Positions 48,912 to 57,711 of a stretch of 64,000 nt of DNA are shown piece by piece. Position 1 is the first letter of the stretch. Each line of letters starts with the position of its first letter. The DNA lies in assembly GCA_944321755.1 (NCBI GenBank), contig CALUMM010000003.1:1-64000 (forward strand), read 5' to 3'. Origin of the DNA: an uncultured Alistipes sp. GTDB taxonomy: Bacteria > Bacteroidota > Bacteroidia > Bacteroidales > Rikenellaceae. A program made the translations under genes and the position numbers. Under the pieces are notes generated by a model, which worked only from the letters and a program-made list of their open reading frames with translations, was not told the DNA's origin and searched no databases.

Positions 48912-51153
48912 CTACGACGACGGTTATGGCCTTCCAGGCCGGATTTTCGGAAAAGCGGTTCAACTCGGACACGAGCAGTTCGCGGGCCCGGGCCGACGAA
49001 GCCCCGCTCTCGATCTTCAGCAGCAGGCCCGCCAGGTATTCGCCCCGGATGCGGTCCACGGGGGGCGTCATCGGACCCAGCACGCGCCGCCCGAAACGCT
49101 CCCGCAGCCGCGCAGCCAGCGCCGTAATGCCGTTGCGCAGCGTCGTCGGGTCCCGGTGGCGCAGCGTCAGCGACGTCAAACGCGCGTAAGGCGGGTAGAA
49201 GAAGGCCTGACGCTCGGCAAGCTGCTGACGCGCCATCCCTTCGTAGTCGCCCTCCACGACCTGACGGAGCACCGGATTGCCCGGCTCGCCGGTCTGGATC
49301 ACCACCTCGCCCCCGTCATCCCGCCGACCGGCACGCCCCGCCACCTGCATCATCAACTGGAAGGCCCGCTCCGCAGCCCGGAAATCGGGATTATGCAGCA
49401 GGTTGTCCGCATTGAGGATTCCCACAAGCGAGACCCCCGCAAAGTCGAAACCCTTGGTAATCATCTGCGTGCCCACCAGGATGTCGGTCCGGTGCGCCGC
49501 AAAGTCGGCAACAATAGCGTTGAAGGCCGTCTCCGACGTGACGCTGTCCCGATCCAGTCGTGCAACCCGCGCTTCGGGGAAAATCCGAGAAATCTCCTCC
49601 TCGATCTTCTCCGTGCCGAAACCCATCGGAACCACATCCGTCACGCGGCACGACGGGCATTTCACCGGAACATCCTCCGTATGTCCGCAGTAGTGGCAGA
49701 CGAGCTTCCGGCCGCCCTTGTGGTAGGTCAGCGTCACGTTGCAGTTCGGGCACCGCGCCGTCCACCCGCACTCCGTACACTCGACATAGGGCGAAAAGCC
49801 CCGCCGGTTCTGGAACAGCATCACCTGCTCGCCCCGGTCGAGCGTCTCCCCGATCTTGTCCAGCAGCAGCTTGTTGAAGTGCGCGTGGCGTTCGCCCCGG
49901 CGGGCCGCACGCAGCGTGTCCGACAGGTAGATCCGCGGCGGACGCGCCGCGCCGTAGCGTTCGGTCAGCTCCGCACGCCCGTACTTCCCCGAAGCGGCGT
50001 TCGACCACGTCTCCAGCGACGGCGTGGCGCTCCCGAGCAGCGTGCGGCCCCCGGTCAGGCGCGCCAGCACCACGGCGCAGTCCCGGGCGTTGTAGCGCGG
50101 CGCCGGGTCCGTCTGCTTGTAGCTCGCATCGTGCTCCTCGTCGACCACCACCAGCTGCAGGTGCTTCAACGGCAGGAAGATCGACGACCGGACCCCCACG
50201 ACGAATTCACCCCCCGAAGAGCGGCTCAGACGAAGGTAGGTCTCCGTGCGGCGGCGGTTCGTGAGTTTCGAGTGGTAGGACGTCACCCGGCTCCCGAAGA
50301 TCCGCTCCATGCGCTCGATCAGCTGGGCCGTCAGCGCGATCTCCGGGACCAGCAGCAGCACGTCACCGCCCCGCGACAAGGTCTCCGCAATCAGATGGAT
50401 ATAGATTTCGGTCTTCCCCGAACCCGTGATGCCCTGCAGCAGCGCCGTGCTCTTCCCGGCGGCAAACTGCGCCCGCAACGCATCGAGCGCCGCCCGCTGG
50501 TGCGGCGTCAGCTCCGGCAAGCGGAAGGCCGGACCGCCGTATTCGACCGTCCGTTCGTGGTCCGTCGTCACGATCAGCCCCTTGCGCTCCAGCGTCCGCA
50601 GCACCCCGTAGTCGGCCCGCAACAGACGACGGGCAATCTCGCCCGTCGCAATGCGCTCTCCGTCGCCCGCCGCAGCGATCTCCAGCAGCGCTTCGTACTG
50701 TTTCGGAGCCCGGCGTTCGAGGCGTTCGCACGTCTCGTGGAACGCCGTCTCGTCCCACAGCTCCCGCGCCAGCGATACGTAGCACTCCGTCCGGGGGCGG
50801 AACTCCTCCTCCGAAAAGGCCTCCTCCGTATCGCCCGAGGGTTTCATCAGCCGCGGCAGCGCCACGCGCATCACCTCCCCGACACTGCACAGGTAATACG
50901 ACGCCATCCACTCCCACAGCGACCGCTGCGCCGCCGAGAGCAAAGGTGAATCGTAGAGAATACGTTGTATGGATTTGATCCGCGGGAAGTCGGGACGACG
51001 GTCATGCAGCCGCCACACGATCCCCGTATAGAACTTGCGCGGCCCGAACTGAACCGCGACGGCCTGACCCTCCGCTACCGCCATCCCCTCGGGAACCGAA
51101 AACGTATAGGCCGGCTGCGCCAGCGGAAGAACTATGTCGGCATAACGCCCCAT
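48895..51153 (-). CDS. priA: Primosomal protein N' (PriA helicase)
   Basis: PriA restarts stalled replication forks. The 752-residue protein shows Walker A LLQGITGSGKTEIYIHLI, the DEEH box VVVDEEHDASYKQ, zinc-binding cysteines in CTECGWTARCPNCN and later CHYCGHTEDVPVKCPSC, and ILVGTQMITKGFDF in the second helicase lobe. It begins one base into the stop of the YitT gene (TGATG) and overlaps comF at its end, so the three are one unit. Confidence 0.97.
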   Translation of the reverse strand: MGRYADIVLPLAQPAYTFSVPEGMAVAEGQAVAVQFGPRKFYTGIVWRLHDRRPDFPRIKSIQRILYDSPLLSAAQRSLWEWMASYYLCSVGEVMRVALPRLMKPSGDTEEAFSEEEFRPRTECYVSLARELWDETAFHETCERLERRAPKQYEALLEIAAAGDGERIATGEIARRLLRADYGVLRTLERKGLIVTTDHERTVEYGGPAFRLPELTPHQRAALDALRAQFAAGKSTALLQGITGSGKTEIYIHLIAETLSRGGDVLLLVPEIALTAQLIERMERIFGSRVTSYHSKLTNRRRTETYLRLSRSSGGEFVVGVRSSIFLPLKHLQLVVVDEEHDASYKQTDPAPRYNARDCAVVLARLTGGRTLLGSATPSLETWSNAASGKYGRAELTERYGAARPPRIYLSDTLRAARRGERHAHFNKLLLDKIGETLDRGEQVMLFQNRRGFSPYVECTECGWTARCPNCNVTLTYHKGGRKLVCHYCGHTEDVPVKCPSCRVTDVVPMGFGTEKIEEEISRIFPEARVARLDRDSVTSETAFNAIVADFAAHRTDILVGTQMITKGFDFAGVSLVGILNADNLLHNPDFRAAERAFQLMMQVAGRAGRRDDGGEVVIQTGEPGNPVLRQVVEGDYEGMARQQLAERQAFFYPPYARLTSLTLRHRDPTTLRNGITALAARLRERFGRRVLGPMTPPVDRIRGEYLAGLLLKIESGASSARARELLVSELNRFSENPAWKAITVVVDVDPQ

Positions 51154-52052
51154 CAGACCTTGTTGATCGCCTGGAAGCCCTTGCCGTAGACGCCCATCAC
51201 AGACCCTACGGTCATAAAGGCATCCGGATCGATCGTCTTGACGAATTTCAGGATCATCGCCGTCTCACGCTTCCGGCAAACCACCATCACGATCTTCGAC
51301 CGCTCCTTCGAGTACCAACCCTGCGAGTCGATGAGCGTCACGCCCCGGTGGATGTTCTGCGCAATGGCGTCCGCCATCTTCTCGTAGTCGTGTGTCACGA
51401 TCAGCACCTGGCTCGACTGCTGGTTCCCCGCCATGATCATGTCCACCGTGTAGCCCACCACGGCCGTCAGCACGTAACCGTAGATCACCGCACTGATGCC
51501 CTTGCCCACGAGCAGCGACGAGGCAATGATCACGAAATCCGAGTAGATCAGGATCTTGCCGTAGCTGATCGTCCGGTACTTGTTGATGATCATCGCCACG
51601 ATGTCCGTACCGCCCGTCGAGCCGCCCTGCGTAAAGCAAAGCGCAATGCCCGCACCGGCCAGAATACCGCCCAGAACAATCGACAGCAGGCTGTCGATGC
51701 CGAGGAAGTTGCCCTCCGGGAGCACGTCCTGCCAGAAGTTCATCCCCACGGAGATCACCAGCACGCAGAAGATCGTCTTGATGCCGAAGTTCCACCCCAC
51801 GATGAAGCCCGCAATGAGCAGCAGCACCGCATTGATGAGGAAGACCATCGTACCGATCTGCATGTGCAGCCCGAGGTTTTCCAGCGCCGTGCACAGCACC
51901 AGCGAAAGACCCGCCGCACCGCCGCCCATACCGTTGGCCGGAAGCACGCAGCCGATCCACCCGAACGAGTACATCATCATGCCGAAGAACATCAGGAAAT
52001 ACTCCTTGACGATTTTCCACACGGATTCCGGAGTAATAACGACGTGTTTCAT
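51153..52052 (-). CDS. YitT-family membrane protein (DUF2179 domain)
   Basis: The 299-residue protein has five or six membrane segments in the N-terminal two thirds (MMMYSFGWIGCVLPANGMGG and GGSTGGTDIVAMIINKY are typical YitT features) and a C-terminal soluble DUF2179 domain (VLIVTHDYEKMADAIAQNIH; VMVVCRKRE). The family is widespread and of uncertain function, possibly transport. The ATG at 52052 is chosen; an upstream frame to 52106 adds 18 residues without conserved sequence. It leads the priA-comF unit. Confidence 0.9.
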   Translation of the reverse strand: MKHVVITPESVWKIVKEYFLMFFGMMMYSFGWIGCVLPANGMGGGAAGLSLVLCTALENLGLHMQIGTMVFLINAVLLLIAGFIVGWNFGIKTIFCVLVISVGMNFWQDVLPEGNFLGIDSLLSIVLGGILAGAGIALCFTQGGSTGGTDIVAMIINKYRTISYGKILIYSDFVIIASSLLVGKGISAVIYGYVLTAVVGYTVDMIMAGNQQSSQVLIVTHDYEKMADAIAQNIHRGVTLIDSQGWYSKERSKIVMVVCRKRETAMILKFVKTIDPDAFMTVGSVMGVYGKGFQAINKV

Positions 52053-52148
52053 AAGGGAACTGTTCAATATGCCCGACAGTGCGACATCCGTCGGTGCGAA
52101 GCTCAAATTTCGGGCCGTTCGCGAGCGGAGCGTTGTCTGCCGGGTTTT

Positions 52149-53105
52149 TTATGCTTTCACAAAAGTAGTAAAAATTTCGCCTTGATACGCATTCCGCCGC
52201 TCCAATCTTTTTTCCAGCAGCGACAGCAGCTGTTCGTTACGCACCAGACCCCAGTTGCGACCGTAATGGTAGCGCGGCGGAGCCTCCGAGGCAAAGCGTT
52301 CGACCACCAGATCGGGGCGCAAACGCCGCAGAATCTCCACGAAGAGGTCGAGGTACTCGTCGAGGGTCCAGAAGCGAAAACGATCCGGGTGCGCATCGTA
52401 CTCCGCGGCCATCGCCGTCCCGCGGAAGACCTGCAACTGGTGGAACTTCACGGTCGTGAGCGGCAGGGCGTTGATCCGCGCCGTCTGATCGAGCAGCATC
52501 GCGTCCGTCTCGCCCGGAAGCCCGAGGATGAAGTGCCCCCCGACGGCAAGGCCCCGTTCGGCGGTCATCCGCACGGCCCGCTCCGCCGCAGCGAAGTCAT
52601 GACCCCGGTTCACGGCCCGCAGCGTCGCGTCCCGGGTCGACTCGATGCCGTACTCCACGGCCACGTAGCGGTCGCGCGACAACCCGGCCAGGTAGTCGAG
52701 CGTCGCTTCATCGACGCAGTCCGGGCGCGTGCCGACGACGATCCCCACGACATCCGGATGCCGCAGCGCTTCGCCGTAGACCGCTTTCAGCCGCTCCAGC
52801 GGCGCGTAGGTGTTCGAGTAGGACTGGAAGTAGACCAGGTAGTGGTGCGCCGTGCGGTAGCGGTTGCGGTGGAACTCGATCCCCTCGTCGATCTGCTGCG
52901 TGATGCTCTTCGCAGGGGTGCAGTACGACGGCGTAAAGGCCCCGTTGATGCAGAACGTACACCCGCCGGTGCCGACCCGTCCGTCGCGGTTCGGGCACGT
53001 GAAGCCCGCATCCACCGAGAGCTTCTGCACCCGGTCCCCGAACAGCCGGCGGAAGTAACCCGCATAGGAGTTGAACCGCCGTTCGTCGCCCCACGGATAG
53101 GCCAT
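52149..53105 (-). CDS. TIGR01212-family radical SAM protein (YhcC-like)
   Basis: The 318-residue protein has three cysteines, Cys37, Cys49 and Cys52, in FTCPNRDG...GGCTFC, which should bind a [4Fe-4S] cluster with SAM. This CxxxxxxxxxxxCxxC pattern is that of the YhcC/TIGR01212 subgroup, not the classic CxxxCxxC. YFQSYSNTYAPLERLK and VGTRPDCVDE follow as in YhcC. The reaction is unknown. The ATG at 53105 is used; a GTG one codon earlier is possible. Confidence 0.93.
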   Translation of the reverse strand: MAYPWGDERRFNSYAGYFRRLFGDRVQKLSVDAGFTCPNRDGRVGTGGCTFCINGAFTPSYCTPAKSITQQIDEGIEFHRNRYRTAHHYLVYFQSYSNTYAPLERLKAVYGEALRHPDVVGIVVGTRPDCVDEATLDYLAGLSRDRYVAVEYGIESTRDATLRAVNRGHDFAAAERAVRMTAERGLAVGGHFILGLPGETDAMLLDQTARINALPLTTVKFHQLQVFRGTAMAAEYDAHPDRFRFWTLDEYLDLFVEILRRLRPDLVVERFASEAPPRYHYGRNWGLVRNEQLLSLLEKRLERRNAYQGEIFTTFVKA

Positions 53106-53115
53106 CACCGTGCGC

Positions 53116-54639
53116 TTACAGACCCCAGTCCGAGGGGTTGTAGGTATCCTTCGGAGCGTTCGGGACGTTTGCGAAGAAGGTGAAGCCCGTCAGCTTCTCT
53201 ATATCCGAAACGCTCATCATGTCCCTGGCCTGCGGAGTATGGCCTTTCTCCATATTGTGACGAAGCACGAAGGCGGCACACTTCAATTCGCTGGCCGAAA
53301 GGTCATAAACCGATTTTTCCGTATTGCCTGACTTGCTTCGCAGAATCAGGTAGTAGAACATCGAGGGGCGCGTCACGTCGCTGCGTCCGCCGAACGAGAT
53401 CGTCGCCGGCGAGCAGCTCTTGCCGTAAGCATCGGTAAAGGTCTCGAAATAGGTGCCGATCACCACATAGGTCGTATCGGCGCAAACCTGTGCGTCGACA
53501 AACCCTTCGAGATTGTTCCAGGCTCCGCCTCCCGTATTGAAAGTCGAGGAATACTGCGGCGCGATGTTCGTATAGTAGAAGACCTGCCGGTTGACGGCGC
53601 TCGTCACCTCCCGCTCGGCCGATCCGAGCATGTGCCCCTTGTTGCAGCCACCGCCCGTAGCATCGCTGTAATACTGGATATTGGAAGGAATGTCCGGATC
53701 CTGACGATAGGCATTCGTCCGGTCTGCGCCGTGTTCGTAGCAGTCATGACGCGGCGCGGCCACCCACACCGGGCAGTGGTGCTCGGCACTGAAGCAGACC
53801 GTATAGTTGCGCGCCAGATGGCCGTCCACCCGGAAATCCGGGCAGATGTGGTAGGCATAGTAATAGTCGCTGTTGGCCACCTCCACCGGCAGCTCCGGCC
53901 AACCCGAATACTTCGTCGGGCCCGAAGGCGTGCCGCCCTGCGACGCCAAAGTCGTGAAACGACCCGTCGCACTCGTATAACTCTCGCCCGCCCACTCCGC
54001 ACACAGCCGGAATTCATACGTCGTCGAGGCACTCAGACCCGTCAGCGTCACGGTCTTGGTCCCCGAACCCGAAGCCACGGATTTCTGCGTATAACTTTGC
54101 TCCGAAGTCTTCCGGTACTCGAACCGGAGCGTATACTCCGAGGTCGGGCGCTCGAACGTGAAGCCGCAGCTCAAGGTCGCCGCCGACGCCGTGACGTTCA
54201 AGGCCGAAGGGGTTCCGAAGGTCGGACGTTCCGGATCGGGCTCCGGAAGCGTTTCGCTCTGACCCGTCCGGAACGCACTCCCCGCACTCTGCATCCGACC
54301 CGTCCCCAGATCCGCATAGGCATAAACCACGTAAAAGGTCTCCTCCTGCAGTCCGCTCAGCGTCGCGCTCAACGTCGAACCGTCGACCGAACCCGCCGGA
54401 ACCGTCTCGAAGGCTCCCATGCCCTCGTTGCTCACCGTTGCATAGAGAAAACCCGCATTCGAACCGTTCAAGACGCCCGAGCCGAACTTCGTGGCACAAC
54501 GCACTTCGACCGTCGTGCCCACCACCGTGCTCTCCGGCGTCGAGAACCATTCGCTGCCGCCCGACTCCGAATCATCGGAGTCGCACGCGACAAAAAGGGC
54601 AGCCACGCCGCCCATCAAAAGGGTAAAAATTCGCTTCAT
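53116..54639 (-). CDS. Lipoprotein DNA/RNA non-specific endonuclease with two Fn3-like domains
   Basis: The 507-residue protein has a lipobox ending LFVAC (Cys19), followed by DSDDSE, an acidic stretch like the surface-export signal of Bacteroidetes lipoproteins. Two beta-sandwich domains (about 30-130 and 138-232) read like fibronectin type III repeats (for example VTLTGLSASTTYEFRLCAEW). The rest is a NUC1-type nuclease: NKGH with His336, YYTNIAPQ with Asn358, then Asn368 and Glu378 (NNLE). The family's usual DRGH is NKGH here, but the catalytic His, both Asn and the Glu are kept. It is a paralogue of the next gene. Likely a surface nuclease for scavenging or biofilm DNA. Confidence 0.88.
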   Translation of the reverse strand: MKRIFTLLMGGVAALFVACDSDDSESGGSEWFSTPESTVVGTTVEVRCATKFGSGVLNGSNAGFLYATVSNEGMGAFETVPAGSVDGSTLSATLSGLQEETFYVVYAYADLGTGRMQSAGSAFRTGQSETLPEPDPERPTFGTPSALNVTASAATLSCGFTFERPTSEYTLRFEYRKTSEQSYTQKSVASGSGTKTVTLTGLSASTTYEFRLCAEWAGESYTSATGRFTTLASQGGTPSGPTKYSGWPELPVEVANSDYYYAYHICPDFRVDGHLARNYTVCFSAEHHCPVWVAAPRHDCYEHGADRTNAYRQDPDIPSNIQYYSDATGGGCNKGHMLGSAEREVTSAVNRQVFYYTNIAPQYSSTFNTGGGAWNNLEGFVDAQVCADTTYVVIGTYFETFTDAYGKSCSPATISFGGRSDVTRPSMFYYLILRSKSGNTEKSVYDLSASELKCAAFVLRHNMEKGHTPQARDMMSVSDIEKLTGFTFFANVPNAPKDTYNPSDWGL

Positions 54640-54665
54640 AAATTTTACAAATTTTCAGAAAGGCA

Positions 54666-54690
54666 AGGGGCATTCCTCATTGATGCCCCT
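54666..54690 (-). terminator. Hairpin between the two nuclease genes
   Basis: AGGGGCAT (54666-54673) pairs with ATGCCCCT (54683-54690) around a nine-base loop. In minus-strand sense it follows the second nuclease gene; the U-tract after it is weak, so it may only partly terminate. Confidence 0.6.
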
Positions 54691-54710
54691 CCCAATCTAT
54701 TATCTCTGTT

Positions 54711-55682
54711 TTATCGAAATTCCCACGCCGTTTTATCAAACGTCTCCTTCGGGGCATTCGGCACATTCACGAAGAAGGTCATCCCGGTCTTCTCCTCGAT
54801 CTCCGCCACCGAAGTCATGTTCGCCGAGGGCTTGCCGCTCGGATAGGCCCGGTTCTCGAACCAGAAACCCACGCACTGCAGTTCGTCGGACGTAAGATCC
54901 TGCACCTTCTTGCCCGTTTTCCCCGACTTCGAACGCAGCAGCACCCGGTAGAAGTGGCTCGGAACCGTGCATTTCCGGTTGTCTCTATCCGTCACCGAGG
55001 CCGTGGTCAACTCGCCCCATACACCCGAAACCACATAGAGCGTATCGGCGCAGATGTTGTTCCAGCAATCCGTTTCGAGCGACGACCAGACGCCGCCGTT
55101 GAAACTGTTCTGCCACTGCGGTGCCACATTCGTCACATAGAAGGTCTGCTTGTTGGCCGCTTCGCTTACCGTGCGGTCGCTCGACGCCAGCAAATGACCC
55201 CGCGAATAACTGTCTCCCTGCTTGTCTCCGGCCTCTTGCAGATACGAGCCCTTGGTCAGCGCCGGCTGGATCGACTCCGGAAGATTCGGATTATAAATCC
55301 ATTTGTTGGTTCGGTCCTGACCGCCCTTGTAGCAGTCATGAAGCGGAAAGGCCGACCAATAACTGATCCGGTTCCCGGCACTGTAACAGATCGAGTAGTT
55401 CCGGCCCCCGGGAAGCCCCGAGCAGAAGTGCGCCATATAGTAAAGATCCTCCGAATCGTTGTCCACGGCAGGCAACTCCGCCCACCCCGTATGAACCGAC
55501 AGATCGTAACGCTCAAAAACGGGTGGCTGATCCGTTCCCGAATCCGACCCCGAATCCGATCCGGAACCCGAATCTGAACCCGGGATCTTCGGAATTTCAA
55601 TACCATTTGAATCGTCACCTCCACAGGCGACCAGACAGGCGGCAAGACACCCTGTCATCCATGCGATCGTCTTTGTCTTCAT
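54711..55682 (-). CDS. Lipoprotein DNA/RNA non-specific endonuclease
   Basis: The protein (323 residues from the ATG at 55682; an ATG four codons upstream at 55694 is possible but overlaps dtd) has a lipobox ending CLVAC at Cys20, followed by GGDDSN. A Ser/Gly/Asp linker comes next (GSDSGSGSDSGSDSGTD). The NUC1 domain carries YSRGH with His163, YVTNVAPQ with Asn185, Asn194 and SSLE with Glu203. It lacks the Fn3-like domains of its neighbour but shares the nuclease domain throughout, including the C-terminal FVNVPNAPKET (FANVPNAPKDT in the other). The pair arose by duplication. It is probably exposed on the cell surface. Confidence 0.88.
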   Translation of the reverse strand: MKTKTIAWMTGCLAACLVACGGDDSNGIEIPKIPGSDSGSGSDSGSDSGTDQPPVFERYDLSVHTGWAELPAVDNDSEDLYYMAHFCSGLPGGRNYSICYSAGNRISYWSAFPLHDCYKGGQDRTNKWIYNPNLPESIQPALTKGSYLQEAGDKQGDSYSRGHLLASSDRTVSEAANKQTFYVTNVAPQWQNSFNGGVWSSLETDCWNNICADTLYVVSGVWGELTTASVTDRDNRKCTVPSHFYRVLLRSKSGKTGKKVQDLTSDELQCVGFWFENRAYPSGKPSANMTSVAEIEEKTGMTFFVNVPNAPKETFDKTAWEFR

Positions 55683-55690
55683 ACTCACAT

Positions 55691-56143
55691 TCATTCTTTA
55701 TTTTTAGAATCGATCCAGATCGTCACCGGACCATCGTTTATCAAAGCTACCTGCATGTCGGCACCGAATTCGCCCGTCGCCACGGGACGGCCCGTCAGCT
55801 CCCCGACCCGCGCCGCAAAACGTTCGTACAACGGTCGCGAAACAGCCTCCGGAGCCGCGTGGATATAACTCGGACGGTTGCCCTTGCGCGTCGAGGCCAG
55901 CAGCGTGAACTGGCTCACAACCAGCACCTCACCCCCGGTCTGCACGACGTCGAGGTTCATCACCCCCTGTTCGTCGTCGAAGATCCGAAGCCGGACGAGT
56001 TTCCCCGCCAGGTATTCCAGATCCTCCCCGCCGTCGTCGTGACCCACGCCGACCAGCACCAGCAACCCCGCCCCGATCCGCGAGCGAAGCACGCCGCCGA
56101 TCGTTACCGAAGCCTCCTTTACCCGTTGTACAAGCAGTCGCAT
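55691..56143 (-). CDS. dtd: D-aminoacyl-tRNA deacylase
   Basis: Dtd removes D-amino acids (and glycine from mischarged tRNA-Ala) from tRNA. The 150-residue protein has the two signature motifs SQFTL (77-81) and NDGPVT (136-141, the cross-subunit Gly-cisPro motif), in a protein that starts MRLLVQRVKEASV, as most Dtds do. It lies 17 bp after the pseudouridine synthase gene. Confidence 0.97.
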   Translation of the reverse strand: MRLLVQRVKEASVTIGGVLRSRIGAGLLVLVGVGHDDGGEDLEYLAGKLVRLRIFDDEQGVMNLDVVQTGGEVLVVSQFTLLASTRKGNRPSYIHAAPEAVSRPLYERFAARVGELTGRPVATGEFGADMQVALINDGPVTIWIDSKNKE

Positions 56144-56160
56144 CGTCTTCCCGGTTTTCG

Positions 56161-56847
56161 CTACAGATTTTCAAAAACGGACCACAGATTGTCACCCGCC
56201 GGAACCGGCGCCGTGACCGAGATCAACTCATGACGCACCGGATGGTCGAACTCCACACGCCGCGAATGGAGCGAAATCCCGCCCCCGGGCTGCGAACGAC
56301 GAGCCCCGTACTTCAGGTCCCCGCGGATCGGACAGCCGATTTTGGAGAGCTGTGCCCGGATCTGGTGGTGGCGGCCCGTCAGCAACTCGACCTCCACGAG
56401 CGTATAGTTCTTGCCCCGTCCGCGCGTCTCGTAGCGAAGCCGCGCCTCCTTGGCATCTCCTTTCGGAGTGTCGTAAGCCCGCGAGCGGTTCGTGCGGCCG
56501 TCGCGCAGGATGTAGTGACGCAATTCGCCCCGTTCGGGATCGGGCGTCGATTCGGTCAGCGCCCAGTAGACCTTGTGGATCCGCCCCTCGCGCAGCATCT
56601 CGTTCAGCCGCGTCAGCGCCTTCGAGGTCTTGGCGAAGAGCACCGCGCCGCTCACCGGGCGGTCGATGCGGTGCACCACGCCGAGAAAAACATCCCCGGG
56701 TTTGGCGTCCCGCACCTTGATGAACGCCTTGATCTGATCCTCCAGGGCACTCTCCCCCGAAGGGTCCGGCTGCACAAGATCCCCGCCGTGTTTGTTCACG
56801 ATAAGCAGGTGGTTGTCTTCGTAGAGGATATCTTCCGGACTGAACAT
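56161..56847 (-). CDS. RluA-family pseudouridine synthase
   Basis: The 228-residue protein has GVVHRIDRPVSGAVLFAKT with catalytic Asp62, LLTGRHHQIRAQL, and CPIRGDLKYGARR, the order seen in the RluA family of RNA pseudouridine synthases. There is no S4 domain. It could modify 23S rRNA or tRNA; the target is not decidable from the sequence. The ATG at 56847 avoids overlap with cdd; a longer frame to 56904 would run into it. Confidence 0.93.
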   Translation of the reverse strand: MFSPEDILYEDNHLLIVNKHGGDLVQPDPSGESALEDQIKAFIKVRDAKPGDVFLGVVHRIDRPVSGAVLFAKTSKALTRLNEMLREGRIHKVYWALTESTPDPERGELRHYILRDGRTNRSRAYDTPKGDAKEARLRYETRGRGKNYTLVEVELLTGRHHQIRAQLSKIGCPIRGDLKYGARRSQPGGGISLHSRRVEFDHPVRHELISVTAPVPAGDNLWSVFENL

Positions 56848-56857
56848 CGATACAGAA

Positions 56858-57313
56858 TTACAGAATAAAGGTGAAGGGCAGGAGTTTTTCCGCCGTGTCG
56901 ACAACCGATGCCGTGCCGCCGCCGCTCATGATCACCCGCATCGGACTCCCCTGGCGGCGTTCCGTGTCCACCAGCACCTGGCGGCACTGTCCGCAGGGGT
57001 AGCATTCGCGCTCCGAAGGCACCGAAGCGATGGCAAGCGATTCGATCGGATCATCGGCATGATTGGCCGCGGCATGGAAGAGCAGCGTCCGCTCGGCGCA
57101 CAATCCCGCCGGGAAAACCTCGCTCTCGATGTTGCTTCCGTGGAGAATCAGGCCGCTGCGCAGCCGCGCCGCAGCCCCCACCCGGAATTTCGAATAGGGG
57201 GCCTGAGCCCGCGCCGTGGCCTGCTCGGCCTCGGCAACCAACAGACGGTCCGCTTCGGGAAGTTCCGACAGCGCCGCATAGTATTCATAATCGAAACGGA
57301 ACTGCTTTTTCAT
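56858..57313 (-). CDS. cdd: Cytidine deaminase
   Basis: Cdd converts cytidine to uridine in pyrimidine salvage. The 151-residue protein has CAE (72-74; zinc Cys and catalytic Glu) and CYPCGQCRQ (zinc Cys107 and Cys110), matching the tetrameric short form. The start at 57313 is preceded by GGAGGAG a few bases upstream, a perfect Shine-Dalgarno sequence, which is rare in Bacteroidetes. A frame extended to 57616 through tandem repeats is rejected. Confidence 0.95.
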   Translation of the reverse strand: MKKQFRFDYEYYAALSELPEADRLLVAEAEQATARAQAPYSKFRVGAAARLRSGLILHGSNIESEVFPAGLCAERTLLFHAAANHADDPIESLAIASVPSERECYPCGQCRQVLVDTERRQGSPMRVIMSGGGTASVVDTAEKLLPFTFIL

Positions 57314-57336
57314 AACTCCTCCTTTTTCAGAAAAAC

Positions 57337-57362
57337 CTTCCCATAAATAAAAAAATGGGAAG
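57337..57362 (-). other. 5'-end stem-loop in the cdd leader
   Basis: On the minus strand CTTCCCAT (57355-57362) pairs with ATGGGAAG (57337-57344) around a T-rich loop, and the stem is followed by GTTTTTC. It lies between the promoter and the Shine-Dalgarno, at or very near the expected 5' end of the transcript. It resembles a small terminator/attenuator or a 5' stabiliser. Confidence 0.6.
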
Positions 57363-57369
57363 TGAACGA

Positions 57370-57400
57370 CAAAGTTAGTAAATATTTCCGATTCCCGCAA
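57370..57400 (-). promoter_or_regulatory. -33/-7 promoter for cdd
   Basis: On the minus strand TTG (57398-57400) and TAACTTTG (57370-57377) are 20 bases apart, matching the Bacteroidetes promoter spacing. Confidence 0.6.
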
Positions 57401-57458
57401 CAGATTTTCCCCATAACTTGTTTCCGCCCCCATACAGCAAGATTTTCGAACACGAAAA

Positions 57459-57645
57459 TCCCGGGTGGAAAATGCCGGGACAGTCCTCTCCCACGAAAAT
57501 TCCCGGGCCGGGAATGCCGGAACAGCCCTCTCCCACGAAAAATCCCGGGAGGGGAATGCCGGGACAGCCCTCTCCCACGAAAATCCCGGGTGGAAAACGC
57601 CGGGACAGCCCCCCACGAAAAATCCCGGGAGGGGACGCGCCGCAG
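57459..57645. repeat. 42-bp minisatellite, about four and a half copies
   Basis: Units begin TCCCGGG at 57459, 57501, 57543, 57584 and 57623 (spacings 42, 42, 41, 39) and share GCCGGGACAG, CTCTCCCACGAAAA and the palindrome TCCCGGGA. The units vary by substitutions and small deletions. No spacers of unique sequence lie between units, so this is not a CRISPR array. It fills most of the 398-bp gap between the SIMPL gene and cdd. Confidence 0.9.
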
Positions 57646-57711
57646 CGCATACCGACCCGGGACTCCCCTGTTTCCAAAAAATTATCTAAAAAACGTCGGG
57701 CGGCCATCGGC

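Noticed and set aside
57459..57645. Regular repeats that might be a CRISPR array.
   Set aside because: Units abut directly with no unique spacers, and no cas gene is in the window; it is a minisatellite. The same applies to 44803-44898.
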